Position numbers and translations under genes: made by a program. From JALUZX01 sp964561605 (lineage in GTDB: Bacteria > Planctomycetota > UBA1135 > JALUZX01), in contig CAZLQD010000010.1 of the NCBI GenBank assembly GCA_964561605.1, positions 1 through 64,000 of the forward strand: a DNA stretch of 64,000 nucleotides, in the 5' to 3' direction. A model generated the notes under the pieces. That model saw only the letters and a list, made by a program, of their open reading frames with translations, ran no database searches and was not told the DNA's origin. Position 1 is the stretch's first letter. Every line of letters begins with the position of its first letter. Positions 7,788-16,198 of this stretch are shown in pieces.

Positions 7788-8759
7788 TCACCCGGCGGGG
7801 CCGGAGAGGCCGACCAGGTCCTCCGATGTGAGGGATGTCCGGGCCTCCTCCAGGGCCTGCAAGGCCCGGGCCAGGAGGTCCCGGCCCCTATCGACGCCCG
7901 GGGAAGGAGCCTGGGCGATCCCTACGGGAGCCTTCCATCCCCCCGAGCGGGCCAGGAGCTCCCTGGCGTCGGGAAAGACCCGCCGCACCATGGCGGCCGC
8001 ACCCTCGGGCGGGGTCCCGGGAAGGAGGAGGGCCAGGGATTCCTCTCCCCACCGGCCCAGGAGATCGATGTCCCGGGTCTCCGACAGGAGACGGCCGCTC
8101 AGGGAAAGGAGCAGTTCCAGGGGGGGAGGCCCGCTCCAGCCGGGAGGAGCCTCCAGGCGGAGGAGGACCAGGGTGAGGACCTGGTGGAACCGCCGGGCCC
8201 TCTTCACCTCCTCCTCGAGGCGAAGCTTCATGAAACCCTGGTGGAAGAGGCCGGTCTGGGGGTCCATGAGGGACTGGACCAGTTCCTGGGTGGAATCCTC
8301 CCAGCCCGAGAGCCCTTCCAGGACCCTCTTGGAGAAGACCTCCCGGTCCAGGGTGGCCTCCCTCTCCCGGAGGAGACCCTCCGTGCTGGGACGGACCCTG
8401 CCGGGCCCTTCCTCGCCGAGACAGGCCAGGAAATCCTCGGCCCGGAAAGGACGGAAGAGGACGGCCGCCCCTGCGAAGGTCGCCAGGGAACGGGCGGCCT
8501 TCTCCATGGACCGGTCGGCGAGAAGGAGGACCTTCGTCCGGGCCTTGCCTCTCAGGGCCAGGGCCCACTCGTAGGCGTTGGGCCTTCCCATGCGGGTGTC
8601 CAGGACGAACAGGGTGTCCTCCCCTTCCAGGGACTCCCCCGGCCTGGGCCCGCCTTCCCAGGAGATGGCCCTGAGCCCGGCCTTCCGGACCAGCCCCGCC
8701 AGGAGATCGAACTCCTCCTTCTCCGGGAGGACCAGGACCACCCATCCACCTTCGGCCAT
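7788..8759 (-). CDS. Receiver-like protein with degenerate GGDEF domain
   Basis: 323 residues. About residues 5-115 resemble a response-regulator receiver but lack a clear acidic pocket (VVLVLPEKEEFD in place of the usual D-D pair, though a VLDTRM strand is present). About residues 165-310 follow a GGDEF fold: DPQTGLFHQGFMKLRLEEE is the normal domain start, but the active-site GGDEF/GGEEF motif is replaced by WGEES. Cyclic-di-GMP synthesis is therefore unlikely, and a binding or scaffold role is more plausible. It lies between yebC and the FHA-like gene on the same strand. Confidence 0.75.
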   Translation of the reverse strand: MAEGGWVVLVLPEKEEFDLLAGLVRKAGLRAISWEGGPRPGESLEGEDTLFVLDTRMGRPNAYEWALALRGKARTKVLLLADRSMEKAARSLATFAGAAVLFRPFRAEDFLACLGEEGPGRVRPSTEGLLREREATLDREVFSKRVLEGLSGWEDSTQELVQSLMDPQTGLFHQGFMKLRLEEEVKRARRFHQVLTLVLLRLEAPPGWSGPPPLELLLSLSGRLLSETRDIDLLGRWGEESLALLLPGTPPEGAAAMVRRVFPDARELLARSGGWKAPVGIAQAPSPGVDRGRDLLARALQALEEARTSLTSEDLVGLSGPAG

Positions 8760-8803
8760 CGTTCTCTCACCCCCTCCCGAAAAAAGGCCGCGGTTCCCCC
8801 TTC

Positions 8804-9568
8804 TCAGGACTTGGAGAGCTCGTCCAGGACCTCCTGGGGGAAATCGGCGTCCGTATAGGCGTTCTCCACGTCGTCGTGCTCTTCCAGGTCTTCCAGGAGG
8901 CCGATCAGCTTGCGGGCCGTGTCCTTGTCCACGGTCACCATGGTCTTCGGCACGTAGCTGATCTCGGCCTGAACCAGGGAGATCCCCCTCTCCCCCAGGG
9001 TCTTCTCCAGGGCCCCCTTGACGGCGATGAAGTCCCCCGGGTCGCTGGTGATCTGGAACTGGTCACCGTCCCGTTTCAGGTCTTCCGCACCCGACTCCAG
9101 GGCGATCTCCATGAGGGTGTCCTCGTCCACGGCGTCGGCGGCAACGACGAAGAGCCCCTTGCGCTCGAACCGATACGAGACGGAACCCGAAGCGGCCATG
9201 CTCCCCCCCCGCTTCTCGAAGATCTTCCGGATCTCCGGGGCGGTCCGGTTCCTGTTGTCCGTAAGAATCTCCATGAGGATCCCCACGCCGCCGGGCCCGT
9301 AACCCTCGTAGAGGATCTCCTCGTAGTTCTGGCTGTCGTCCTGGCCCGACCCTCTCTTGATGGCCCGCTCGATGTTGTCCTTGGGCATGTTCGCGGCCCG
9401 GGCCTTCTCGATGGCGTACTTGAGCTTCAGGTTGGCGTCGGGATCGGGGCCCCCGTGGCGGACGGCGGTGATGATCATCTTGGCGATCTTGGAGAAGAGC
9501 TTCCCCCTCTTGGCGTCCACCACCGCCTTCTTGTGCTTGATCCCGGCCCAATGCGAATGACCTGCCAT
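8804..9568 (-). CDS. yebC: YebC/PmpR-family translation or transcription factor
   Basis: 254 residues, the normal length. It begins with the family signature MAGHSHWAGIKHKKAVVDAK, followed by the KLFSKIAKMI and ANMPKDNIERAIKRG segments and the acidic GYGPGGVGILMEILTDNRNRTA region. Members bind DNA or ribosomes; recent work links the family to relief of ribosome stalling at proline stretches, and others act as local transcription regulators. It lies downstream of rplM-rpsI, which suits a translation-linked role. Start and end are unambiguous. Confidence 0.95.
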   Translation of the reverse strand: MAGHSHWAGIKHKKAVVDAKRGKLFSKIAKMIITAVRHGGPDPDANLKLKYAIEKARAANMPKDNIERAIKRGSGQDDSQNYEEILYEGYGPGGVGILMEILTDNRNRTAPEIRKIFEKRGGSMAASGSVSYRFERKGLFVVAADAVDEDTLMEIALESGAEDLKRDGDQFQITSDPGDFIAVKGALEKTLGERGISLVQAEISYVPKTMVTVDKDTARKLIGLLEDLEEHDDVENAYTDADFPQEVLDELSKS

Positions 9569-9669
9569 AGGCGCGCTCCCGTTCCTTGCAAAAAGTCCAT
9601 TCTACAGGAGGTTTGCCGGCCTTGGAAGCGAAGTTCCGCCCGGGCCGGAGGGGGAAGGCACGTACGCAG

Positions 9670-9697
9670 GAGAGGCCGGGTCCGGGCCCGGCCTCTC
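9670..9697 (-). terminator. GC-rich hairpin after rpsI, possible terminator
   Basis: Perfect 11-bp inverted repeat (9670..9680 with 9687..9697) between the rpsI stop and the yebC start. There is no U-run on the minus-strand side, so it may be a weak terminator or an attenuating or mRNA-stabilising hairpin. Confidence 0.45.
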
Positions 9698-9732
9698 TCG
9701 TTCCGGAGGGTCTCCCTTCGAAGGAAGAGAGC

Positions 9733-10242
9733 CTACCGCTTGGAGTACTGGGTGGCCTTCCTGGCCTTGTGGAGGCCGTACTTCTTGCGCTCCACCATCC
9801 TGCTGTCCCGGCTGAGGTGTCCGCCCGCCCGGAGGATGCCTTCCAGGGCGGGGTTCTCCGAGCGGAGGGCCCGGGCGATGCCCAGGCGGATGGCTCCGGC
9901 CTGGCCCGTGGGGCCCCCACCTTCCACGCGGACATGGACGTCGTATTTGTCCCGAACACCGGCCGCTTCCAGGGGACCGACCACGTCCAACCTGTCCTGG
10001 AGGCGGGTGAAGAACTGGTCGTAGGGCTTGCCGTTCACGACGATGGCCCCGGTCCCCGCCTTGATCCGGACCCGGGCCACGGAGGTCTTCCGCCGCCCGA
10101 TCCCGGCGATCCAGCCGCCGGGAAGCTTCTTGACCCGGATCTCCTTGAGAGGCTCGGTCTCGGGGCTCTCGGCCCCACCCTGGGTCTCTTCCGTCTTGGG
10201 GGCCAGGTCGGCCAGACTGGTCTTGACTTCTTCTTCCGTCAC
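9733..10242 (-). CDS. rpsI: Ribosomal protein S9 (uS9) with N-terminal extension
   Basis: 169 residues from the GTG at 10242, five bases after the rplM stop; the overlapping ATG at 10281 would run deep into rplM and is less likely. The S9 core starts near GIGRRKTSVARVRI and ends with the canonical HKARKATQYSKR tail that reaches the P site. About 40 acidic/polar residues precede the core, longer than in Escherichia coli. It forms the conserved rplM-rpsI operon. Confidence 0.95.
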   Translation of the reverse strand: MTEEEVKTSLADLAPKTEETQGGAESPETEPLKEIRVKKLPGGWIAGIGRRKTSVARVRIKAGTGAIVVNGKPYDQFFTRLQDRLDVVGPLEAAGVRDKYDVHVRVEGGGPTGQAGAIRLGIARALRSENPALEGILRAGGHLSRDSRMVERKKYGLHKARKATQYSKR

Positions 10243-10246
10243 CTTG

Positions 10247-10678
10247 CTAGATCTCCATCTCCTTGGGGTTCTGGGCCGCATGGGGATGTTCCGGCCCGGG
10301 GTAAACCCTCAGTTTCTTGAGCATGAGGCGTCCCAGGTTGGTCTTGGGAAGCATGAGCCGCACGGCGTGGCGGACCACCTTCTCGGGATCCCGCTTCACC
10401 TGGATCTCGAAGGGGATCTCCTTGCGGCCGCCGGGATAGCCGGAATACCTCTGGTAGACCTTTGCGGCGGCCTTCTTTCCCGAGAGGCGGACCTTGGACG
10501 CGTTGATGACGATCACCCCCGCCCCGGTATCCACGTGGGGGGTCCATTCGGGACGATCCTTGCCCATGAGCCGGAGGGCGATCTTCACGGCCATCCTGCC
10601 CAAGGGGTAACGGGAGGCGTCCACGATGTACCACTCCCGGACCTGTTCCTCCCGGCGGGCCATGGTGGTCTTCCACAT
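10247..10678 (-). CDS. rplM: Ribosomal protein L13 (uL13)
   Basis: 143 residues from the ATG at 10678, which has AGGAGC eight bases upstream; a longer frame to 10759 lacks the family's N-terminus and is rejected. Clear L13 features are WYIVDASRYPLGRMA, VIVINASKVRLSGKK, the YQRYSGYPGG segment and HAVRLMLPKTNLGRLMLKKLRVYPG. It assembles early into the 50S subunit. It is followed directly by rpsI in the conserved pair. The roughly 125-bp leader carries imperfect hairpins but no recognised regulatory motif. Confidence 0.97.
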   Translation of the reverse strand: MWKTTMARREEQVREWYIVDASRYPLGRMAVKIALRLMGKDRPEWTPHVDTGAGVIVINASKVRLSGKKAAAKVYQRYSGYPGGRKEIPFEIQVKRDPEKVVRHAVRLMLPKTNLGRLMLKKLRVYPGPEHPHAAQNPKEMEI

Positions 10679-10804
10679 GCCGTTTGCTCCTGGTCGAGAC
10701 ACACTCCCCCTTCCTCCCGGAAGGAGGGATCTTTTCTTGGAAAGAGAAGGGGGGAGCATACCTTCCGGCCCATCCTTGTCAACAGGGGACCGGGCCGGAA
10801 TTTT

Positions 10805-11674
10805 TCAGCGGCCCTCCTCCCTTCCCGAGGCCAGAGTGAGCCACTGGTCCCATCGGAGTTCCCACCGGAGGTCCGCCGCCAGGACCCCTTCGAAGCCGGG
10901 ATAGCGGGCCAGGATCTTCCGGGCCACGTCGACCTTCTTGGAAAGGGGGATGTTCCCGAAAGGGCTGAAAGGAGACCGGTCCCACTCGAGGATCACCCTG
11001 TGGCCGTCCGCCCCGGCCAGGACGATCCGGATCTCGGCCCGTTCTCCGTCGGCCAGGAGGCGGTAGCCCAGGTTGGAGAGGTCCACCGCCAGGAAGGGAA
11101 ACTTCCCTCCCAGGGCGGGAAGGAAGGAACGCTCCACCTCCCAGGCCACGGCCGCCCCCGCCCGGAAGGCCTCCTTGCGGGCCTGGGGGTCCCGGGGAAG
11201 GCCCTCCAGGCAGGGAAGGGCCCCTTTCACCCCGGAAAGGGGAAAGGGAAGGAGGCGGCCCCAGGCGTCCAGGAGGTGGGCCCTGCCCGAAGGGTCCCGG
11301 AAGAAGGCCACGGGCCGGGGTATCTCCAGGACGAGCCGGACCTGGGAGGGAAGGAGCCTCTCGGCCCGGCACTTCCGGGCCACTCCCTGGGCCCGGATCC
11401 TCCGGAGGGCCACCTCGAGGGGAAGGGACTGGAAGACCTGGAAAGGCCCGGGAAAGGCCCCTTCGACGAGGCGGACCAGCTGGGCCCTCCCGATGGGCCC
11501 CATCCAGGCCGGCACCCGCTCCAGGCGGGTCACCCGGGGAAGGACCTGGTATTCCGGGCGGGCCGCCACGGCCCCCTTGAGAAGACGGAGTCCCACCAGG
11601 ACGAGGAGACCCCCGCCCGCCAGGAGAAGGCCCCAGAAGAAGGCCTTCCTTCCCTCCCTGGACCAACCGCCCAA
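10805..11674 (-). CDS. Bitopic membrane protein, FtsQ-like
   Basis: 289 residues. One membrane helix lies at about residues 11-31, followed by an extracytoplasmic region. A POTRA-like part precedes a beta-type part with features of FtsQ: an LLDAWGRLLPF strand before LPCLEGL, and near the C-terminus KILARYPGFEGVLAADLRW, like the terminal Asp-Leu-Arg strand of FtsQ. FtsQ links early and late divisome proteins. No mur or fts genes lie nearby, so the assignment rests on this weak sequence match alone; a general envelope protein is possible. Confidence 0.55.
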   Translation of the reverse strand: MGGWSREGRKAFFWGLLLAGGGLLVLVGLRLLKGAVAARPEYQVLPRVTRLERVPAWMGPIGRAQLVRLVEGAFPGPFQVFQSLPLEVALRRIRAQGVARKCRAERLLPSQVRLVLEIPRPVAFFRDPSGRAHLLDAWGRLLPFPLSGVKGALPCLEGLPRDPQARKEAFRAGAAVAWEVERSFLPALGGKFPFLAVDLSNLGYRLLADGERAEIRIVLAGADGHRVILEWDRSPFSPFGNIPLSKKVDVARKILARYPGFEGVLAADLRWELRWDQWLTLASGREEGR

Positions 11675-11700
11675 AAGGCCCTCCCTTCACCCAAACATCC

Positions 11701-11729
11701 GGCCGGGCGGGGAAAGGCCCCGCCCGGCC
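11701..11729 (-). terminator. Strong hairpin between two minus genes
   Basis: Perfect 12-bp inverted repeat (11701..11712 with 11718..11729), 30 bases after the stop at 11762 and just before the FtsQ-like gene. Only a short T-containing stretch follows on the minus strand. It is probably a terminator separating the two transcripts. Confidence 0.5.
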
Positions 11730-11761
11730 CGGCCGCCCAGCGGGGCGAGGCCGAAGGAGAA

Positions 11762-12025
11762 CTAGTTGAGGCGCGTCACCTGGGGCTTCTCGGGCTCCTT
11801 GCGGATCGGCCCGGACGTTCCCTTGGCCTTGGCTCCTTCGGCATCCTCGATGAAGAGCTCCAGGGTCGTGAGGATGCTCTCCGCCAGGTCACGGTCCAGG
11901 GAGACCGTCTTCTCCCCCGAAGCGAGCTCGATCTCGTGGGAGAGGAGGCGGGCCGTCACCTTGAGCTGGGAGAGACGCCTTTCCACCATCTTGGCCAGTC
12001 CGATAGGGTCGGTTGCTTTGTCCAT
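11762..12025 (-). CDS. Small conserved-looking protein of unknown function
   Basis: 87 residues from the ATG at 12025, preceded by GGAGG seven bases away. It is soluble and helical, with MVERRLSQLKVTARLLSHEIE at the start, then an acidic segment containing LAESILTTLELFIEDAEGA and a polar tail. It has no membrane segment and no cysteines. I do not recognise the family. It is divergent from the helicase gene with a 152-bp gap and ends before a strong hairpin, so it is probably a single-gene transcript. Confidence 0.6.
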   Translation of the reverse strand: MDKATDPIGLAKMVERRLSQLKVTARLLSHEIELASGEKTVSLDRDLAESILTTLELFIEDAEGAKAKGTSGPIRKEPEKPQVTRLN

Positions 12026-12177
12026 GGGAATGCCTCCCGGGTTGGATTCTATGAGGATCATGGGTCGTTCGATGGGACCTTCCCGTCGCGGCCCGCATCC
12101 TACCCCCTGGCCGAAGGACCCTGCAAGGCAGGTCTTCCTTGCTCCTCCCGGGGGCTCCCACTAGGCTCTCCAGGCTC

Positions 12178-14160
12178 ATGACCAGGAAATTCAAGGGCTT
12201 TGTTCTCAACGATTTCCAGGAAAAGGCCGTCCAGGCCATCCTGGAGGGAAAATCCGTACTGGTCTCCGCCCCGACGGGAGCGGGAAAGACCCTGGTGGCG
12301 GAATTCGCCATCCACCAGGCCCTGAAGGAGGGCAAGAAGGTGATCTACACCGCCCCCATCAAGGCCCTGAGCAACCAGAAGTACCGGGACTTCCGGGACG
12401 ATCCCGAGGTGGAAGTGGGCCTCATGACGGGGGACGTGACCCTCCAGCCCAACGCCCCGCTCCTCATCATGACCACAGAGATCTTCAGGAACACCCTCTT
12501 CGAAGATCCCAAGCGGGTGGAGGACGTGGCCTGGGTCATCTTCGACGAGATCCACTATATGGACGACCCGGAGAGGGGCACCGTCTGGGAGGAATCCCTC
12601 ATGTTCGCCCCGGAGAACATCCGGTTCATCTGTCTCTCCGCCACGGTGGCCAATCTCCAGGAGTTCGGCGAGTGGATCCGGTCCATCCGCAAGGCGGACC
12701 TGGAGATCATCCACAGCTCGCGCCGCCCCGTGCCCCTCCACCACAGGCTCTACCACAGGGCGGCGGGGGTCTTCGACCTCTCCAAGCTCCAGGCGGCCCG
12801 CCGGAAGGCCACGGGAAACCGCAAGAGGGGCAGGCCCCCGAGGAAGGCCCAGGGCGGGATCCACCAGGCCAGCGTGGAGCTCCTGGACTACATCCAGCAG
12901 AGGAAACTCCTTCCCGTCCTCTACTTCTGCTTCTCCCGCAGGGAGTGCGAGATCAAGGCCGAGCGCAACGCCGCCAGGCGCCGCCTCCTCTCGGGAAGCG
13001 AGCGCAAGAGGATGGAGGAACTCTTCGACCGGATCTGCGCCCTCTACCAGCTCGACTGGAAATCCGACCCGGAGCTCCGCTACATCCGGGACCGGGCCCT
13101 GAAGGGCATGGCCTTCCACCACGCCGGCATGCTCCCCATCCACAAGGAGATCGTGGAGCGCCTCTTCACCTCGGGCCTCATCAAGATGCTCTTCACCACC
13201 GAGACCTTCGCCCTGGGGGTGAACATGCCCGCCAGGACGGTGGCCTTCAACCAGATCCGGAAGTTCGACGGGATCTCGGTGGACTTCCTGAAGACCAGGG
13301 ACTACCTCCAGATGGCCGGAAGGGCGGGACGCCAGGGCATCGACAAGGAGGGCATGGTCTTCTCCATCCTGGACACGGACGACCTCTTCGAGGCCCCCCT
13401 GAAGCGCATCATCCAGGGGAAGGTGGAACCCATCCGCTCCCACTTCAACCTTTCCTACTCCACCATCCTCAATCTCTATTCCCGCCTGGGGCCCAACCTG
13501 GTGAAGGCCTACGAGAGGTCCTTCGCCCACTTCCAGGCGGAAAAACGGGGAAAGAAATACGGCGAGAGGGCCCACCGCAGGATGGTGGCATCCATCGTGG
13601 CCAAGATCCAGGTCCTCCGGGAGGCGGGCTACATCGACGACGAGGGCCTCCTGGACCGGGGAAAGGTGGCATCCAAGATCAACGGCTACGAGATCCAGAT
13701 CACGGAACTCCTCTTCCACGGGCTCCTGGACCGGATGGACATCGACCAGCTCAACGCTGTCTTCGGGTCCATCGTATACGAGGCGCGGCGGGGGGACACG
13801 ACCTACAGGCATCCCGGAGGCGTCCTGAAGGGCCTGGAGACCAAGGTGGCCCGGGCCATAGACCGCTTCCGGGCCATCGAGGCGGCCCACGGGATCAGGG
13901 AGCCCATCAAGGCCCCGGATTTCGACCTGGCGCCCGCCCTGGCGGCATGGAGCAGGGGAGTGGACTTCCCCGAACTGGCCCGCTACACCTCGGTCACGCC
14001 GGGGGACCTGGTCCGGACCATCCGCATGGCCGTCCAGATGCTGCGCCAGCTCAGGAAGTGCCTCTCCGGGGACTACCCCCTGAGGGACCGCCTGGCCGAG
14101 GCCCTGGTCTGCATCAACAGGGACGTGGTGGACGCCAAGCGCCAGCTCGAACTGGGCTAG
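12178..14160 (+). CDS. Ski2/Mtr4-like superfamily 2 RNA helicase
   Basis: 660 residues from the ATG at 12178. Walker A is SAPTGAGKT, motif Ia is APIKALSNQKYRDF, motif II is DEIH (DEIHYMDDPERG), motif III is LSATVAN, and the C-terminal motif VI region is QMAGRAGRQG, preceded by FALGVNMPARTV. These are the hallmarks of the Ski2-like / Mtr4 (DExH) family; bacterial members are thought to act in RNA processing or decay. It is shorter than yeast Mtr4 and lacks an obvious arch domain. It is the first plus-strand gene after a long minus block and appears to be a single-gene unit. Confidence 0.88.
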   Translation: MTRKFKGFVLNDFQEKAVQAILEGKSVLVSAPTGAGKTLVAEFAIHQALKEGKKVIYTAPIKALSNQKYRDFRDDPEVEVGLMTGDVTLQPNAPLLIMTTEIFRNTLFEDPKRVEDVAWVIFDEIHYMDDPERGTVWEESLMFAPENIRFICLSATVANLQEFGEWIRSIRKADLEIIHSSRRPVPLHHRLYHRAAGVFDLSKLQAARRKATGNRKRGRPPRKAQGGIHQASVELLDYIQQRKLLPVLYFCFSRRECEIKAERNAARRRLLSGSERKRMEELFDRICALYQLDWKSDPELRYIRDRALKGMAFHHAGMLPIHKEIVERLFTSGLIKMLFTTETFALGVNMPARTVAFNQIRKFDGISVDFLKTRDYLQMAGRAGRQGIDKEGMVFSILDTDDLFEAPLKRIIQGKVEPIRSHFNLSYSTILNLYSRLGPNLVKAYERSFAHFQAEKRGKKYGERAHRRMVASIVAKIQVLREAGYIDDEGLLDRGKVASKINGYEIQITELLFHGLLDRMDIDQLNAVFGSIVYEARRGDTTYRHPGGVLKGLETKVARAIDRFRAIEAAHGIREPIKAPDFDLAPALAAWSRGVDFPELARYTSVTPGDLVRTIRMAVQMLRQLRKCLSGDYPLRDRLAEALVCINRDVVDAKRQLELG

Positions 14161-14178
14161 GAGGGCGTCCCCGCCGAT

Positions 14179-14877
14179 CTACCCCTTTTCCTTCCCCCCC
14201 GCCCTCTCCAGGGCCTCCAGGAGCTTCTCCGGGCCCAGGCCTGTCTTCTCCCCCAAGGCCCGGCGGATCACACCGGCCGGGGAGAGACCGTACCGCCCTG
14301 CCAGCCCGGCCAGGGTCTCCTCCCTCCCGGCGGGAGTGAACCCGGCAGCCTCCAGTTTCTTGCGGAACTCCGGAAATCCCAAGCCGTAGGCCCCCGCCAG
14401 CTCTCCCAGGGGGATCTTCTCCGCACCGTCCCAGGGAGGAGAAGAGGCCCCCACTCCCTTCCACACCTCCTTCTTGAACCAGCCGTGGCCTGCAGGGATC
14501 CAGGAGACGGGAGGGACCTTCCCCAGGGTCCCGGCCCAGAAGAGAAGGACAAGGAGCAGGGCGGTCCCTCCTTCCAGGGCGCCCTTTCCGAAAGAGGCGG
14601 CGGCCTTCCGGAAATAGCCCGCCAGGGCCTTCCCGTTGAACCAGAGGTGGGCCGCCGCGGCGGCGAGGAAGAGGAGGGAGAGGGACATGTGGGTCCCCTC
14701 CCACCCCTCCTTGGAAAGGCCGAGGAAGGTCCAATCCGTCCAGTGGGCCAGGGCCCCCTTGGGCTTGATGTAACAGAAGATCCCCGTCACCGTGCAGGAG
14801 AGAAAGGAGAAGAAGAGCAAGAAGCTCGTGAATCGCCTTCCCTCGAAGGACCTCCGCCCGTTCCGGCCTTCTTCCAT
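14179..14877 (-). CDS. DUF4405-type membrane protein
   Basis: 232 residues from the ATG at 14877 (GGAGGTGG upstream); the longer frame to 15159 would run into the aminopeptidase gene. It has three hydrophobic helices: FLLFFSFLSCTVTGIFCYI, MSLSLLFLAAAAAHLWF and TALLLVLLFWAGTLG. The GTHMSLSLLFLAAAAAHLWF helix has two histidines and suggests haem binding, as in DUF4405 / cytochrome-b-like proteins. The soluble C-terminus contains two or three short helical repeats (for example AGREETLAGLAGRYGLSPAGV). It converges on the helicase, 18 bases apart, and diverges from the aminopeptidase. Haem binding is inference. Confidence 0.7.
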   Translation of the reverse strand: MEEGRNGRRSFEGRRFTSFLLFFSFLSCTVTGIFCYIKPKGALAHWTDWTFLGLSKEGWEGTHMSLSLLFLAAAAAHLWFNGKALAGYFRKAAASFGKGALEGGTALLLVLLFWAGTLGKVPPVSWIPAGHGWFKKEVWKGVGASSPPWDGAEKIPLGELAGAYGLGFPEFRKKLEAAGFTPAGREETLAGLAGRYGLSPAGVIRRALGEKTGLGPEKLLEALERAGGKEKG

Positions 14878-15022
14878 AGTCGGTCCACCTCCACCGGACT
14901 CCCCCCCGACCCCGCCTCCCTTTCCTGGGGACGAGTCTTCCTTGTTTTCAAGCCTGCCGCCGAAGAGATAGGATCCTTTCTTCTCTTGATCTCCCCAGGA
15001 CCCGGCCCGAAAGGATACGACC

Positions 15023-16174
15023 ATGGCAGGAAAGAAGAGGCCCTTCCCCTGGTTCACCGGCATGGAGCACCTTCCCCGAGGACTGGCGAAGGCGGCGGAG
15101 GTGGCCGTCGGGGAGGTACTCCGGGTGAAGCCCGAGGAACGGGTGCTCCTGGTGACCAACCCCGAGCCGGACGTCCTGGCCGTCTCCCGGGCGCTTTACG
15201 ACGAGGCGGCCCGGGCCGGAGCCCGCCCCCTCCTCCTGGTCCAGCCCAGGCGGACCTCCCTGGAGAACGCCCACGACGGGGTGATCCACGCCCTCCGCTC
15301 CGAGCCCGAAGTGATCCTCTCCATCAGCGCCGACAAGCTCGGCAAGGACCCCTTCGGCCTGGTGAAGCCCTATCGGTTTCCCGGAACCAAGGGTTCCTGG
15401 ACCCACATCTTCAACGCCCTCCTCGGCGCCGGAAAAAGCCGTTCCTTCTGGACTCCATCCATCACGGCGGAAATGTTCGCCCGGACCGTTCCGGTGGACT
15501 ACAGGGCCATGGGCGATACGGCCCGGCGCCTCAAGCGGATCCTGGACCGGGCTTCCCGGATCCGCATCACCTCCCCGGCGGGCACGGACGTGGAGATCGG
15601 CCTGGAAGGAAGGAAGACCTTCCTCGACACAGGGGCCCTCTGGAAGAAGGGCGCCGGGGGAAACCTTCCCGCCGGTGAGGTCTTCATCTCCCCGGCCAAC
15701 TACGACGCCCGGGGGATCATCGTCTTCGACGGGTCCGTCTCCGTGGCCGACGGGGGAAGCGCCTTCCTTCCCCGGCGGCCCGTGCGGGTCCACGTGGAGG
15801 GTGGGCTGGTCCGCCGGGTCGAGGGCGGGGCCGGGGCCCGCCGCCTGGAGCGGTCCCTCCGGCTCGGCGAGGAAGCGGCCCACCGGATGAAAGGCAAGAA
15901 GGGCTGGAGCCGGGCCAAGATCGAGCGCTACGCCACCAACGCCCGCCACCTGGGCGAGGTGGGAATCGGGCTCAACCCCAAGGCGAGGATCACCGGGAAC
16001 ATGCTGGAGGACGAAAAGGTCCTGGGTACGTGCCACGTGGCGATCGGCACCAACTACGACGAGGACGCCCAGGCCTTCATCCACCTGGATTGCCTTGTCC
16101 GGAAACCCACCATCCTGGTCCGGGGAAGCAGGGGGGAGAGGCCCATCATGGTGGAGGGGAAGATCCTCCCCTGA
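15023..16174 (+). CDS. Leucyl aminopeptidase-like metallopeptidase (M29-type)
   Basis: 383 residues, no signal peptide, so cytoplasmic. The N-terminal half is a Rossmann-like region (KPEERVLLVTNPEPDVLAVS). The C-terminal half carries the metal-site signature of thermophilic M29-type aminopeptidases and their relatives: LGEVGIGLNPKARITGNM, then DEKVLGTCHVAIGTNYDED, and AFIHLDCLVRKPT. Expected role: removal of N-terminal residues from peptides. It is a single plus gene between two minus genes. Close relatives are often annotated only as leucyl aminopeptidase; substrate preference cannot be read from the sequence. Confidence 0.85.
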   Translation: MAGKKRPFPWFTGMEHLPRGLAKAAEVAVGEVLRVKPEERVLLVTNPEPDVLAVSRALYDEAARAGARPLLLVQPRRTSLENAHDGVIHALRSEPEVILSISADKLGKDPFGLVKPYRFPGTKGSWTHIFNALLGAGKSRSFWTPSITAEMFARTVPVDYRAMGDTARRLKRILDRASRIRITSPAGTDVEIGLEGRKTFLDTGALWKKGAGGNLPAGEVFISPANYDARGIIVFDGSVSVADGGSAFLPRRPVRVHVEGGLVRRVEGGAGARRLERSLRLGEEAAHRMKGKKGWSRAKIERYATNARHLGEVGIGLNPKARITGNMLEDEKVLGTCHVAIGTNYDEDAQAFIHLDCLVRKPTILVRGSRGERPIMVEGKILP

Positions 16175-16198
16175 GGAAGGGGGAAGGCCGGCGGCCCC

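Noticed and set aside
7788..8759. Active diguanylate cyclase
   Set aside because: The active-site motif is WGEES, not GG(D/E)EF, so catalysis is unlikely.
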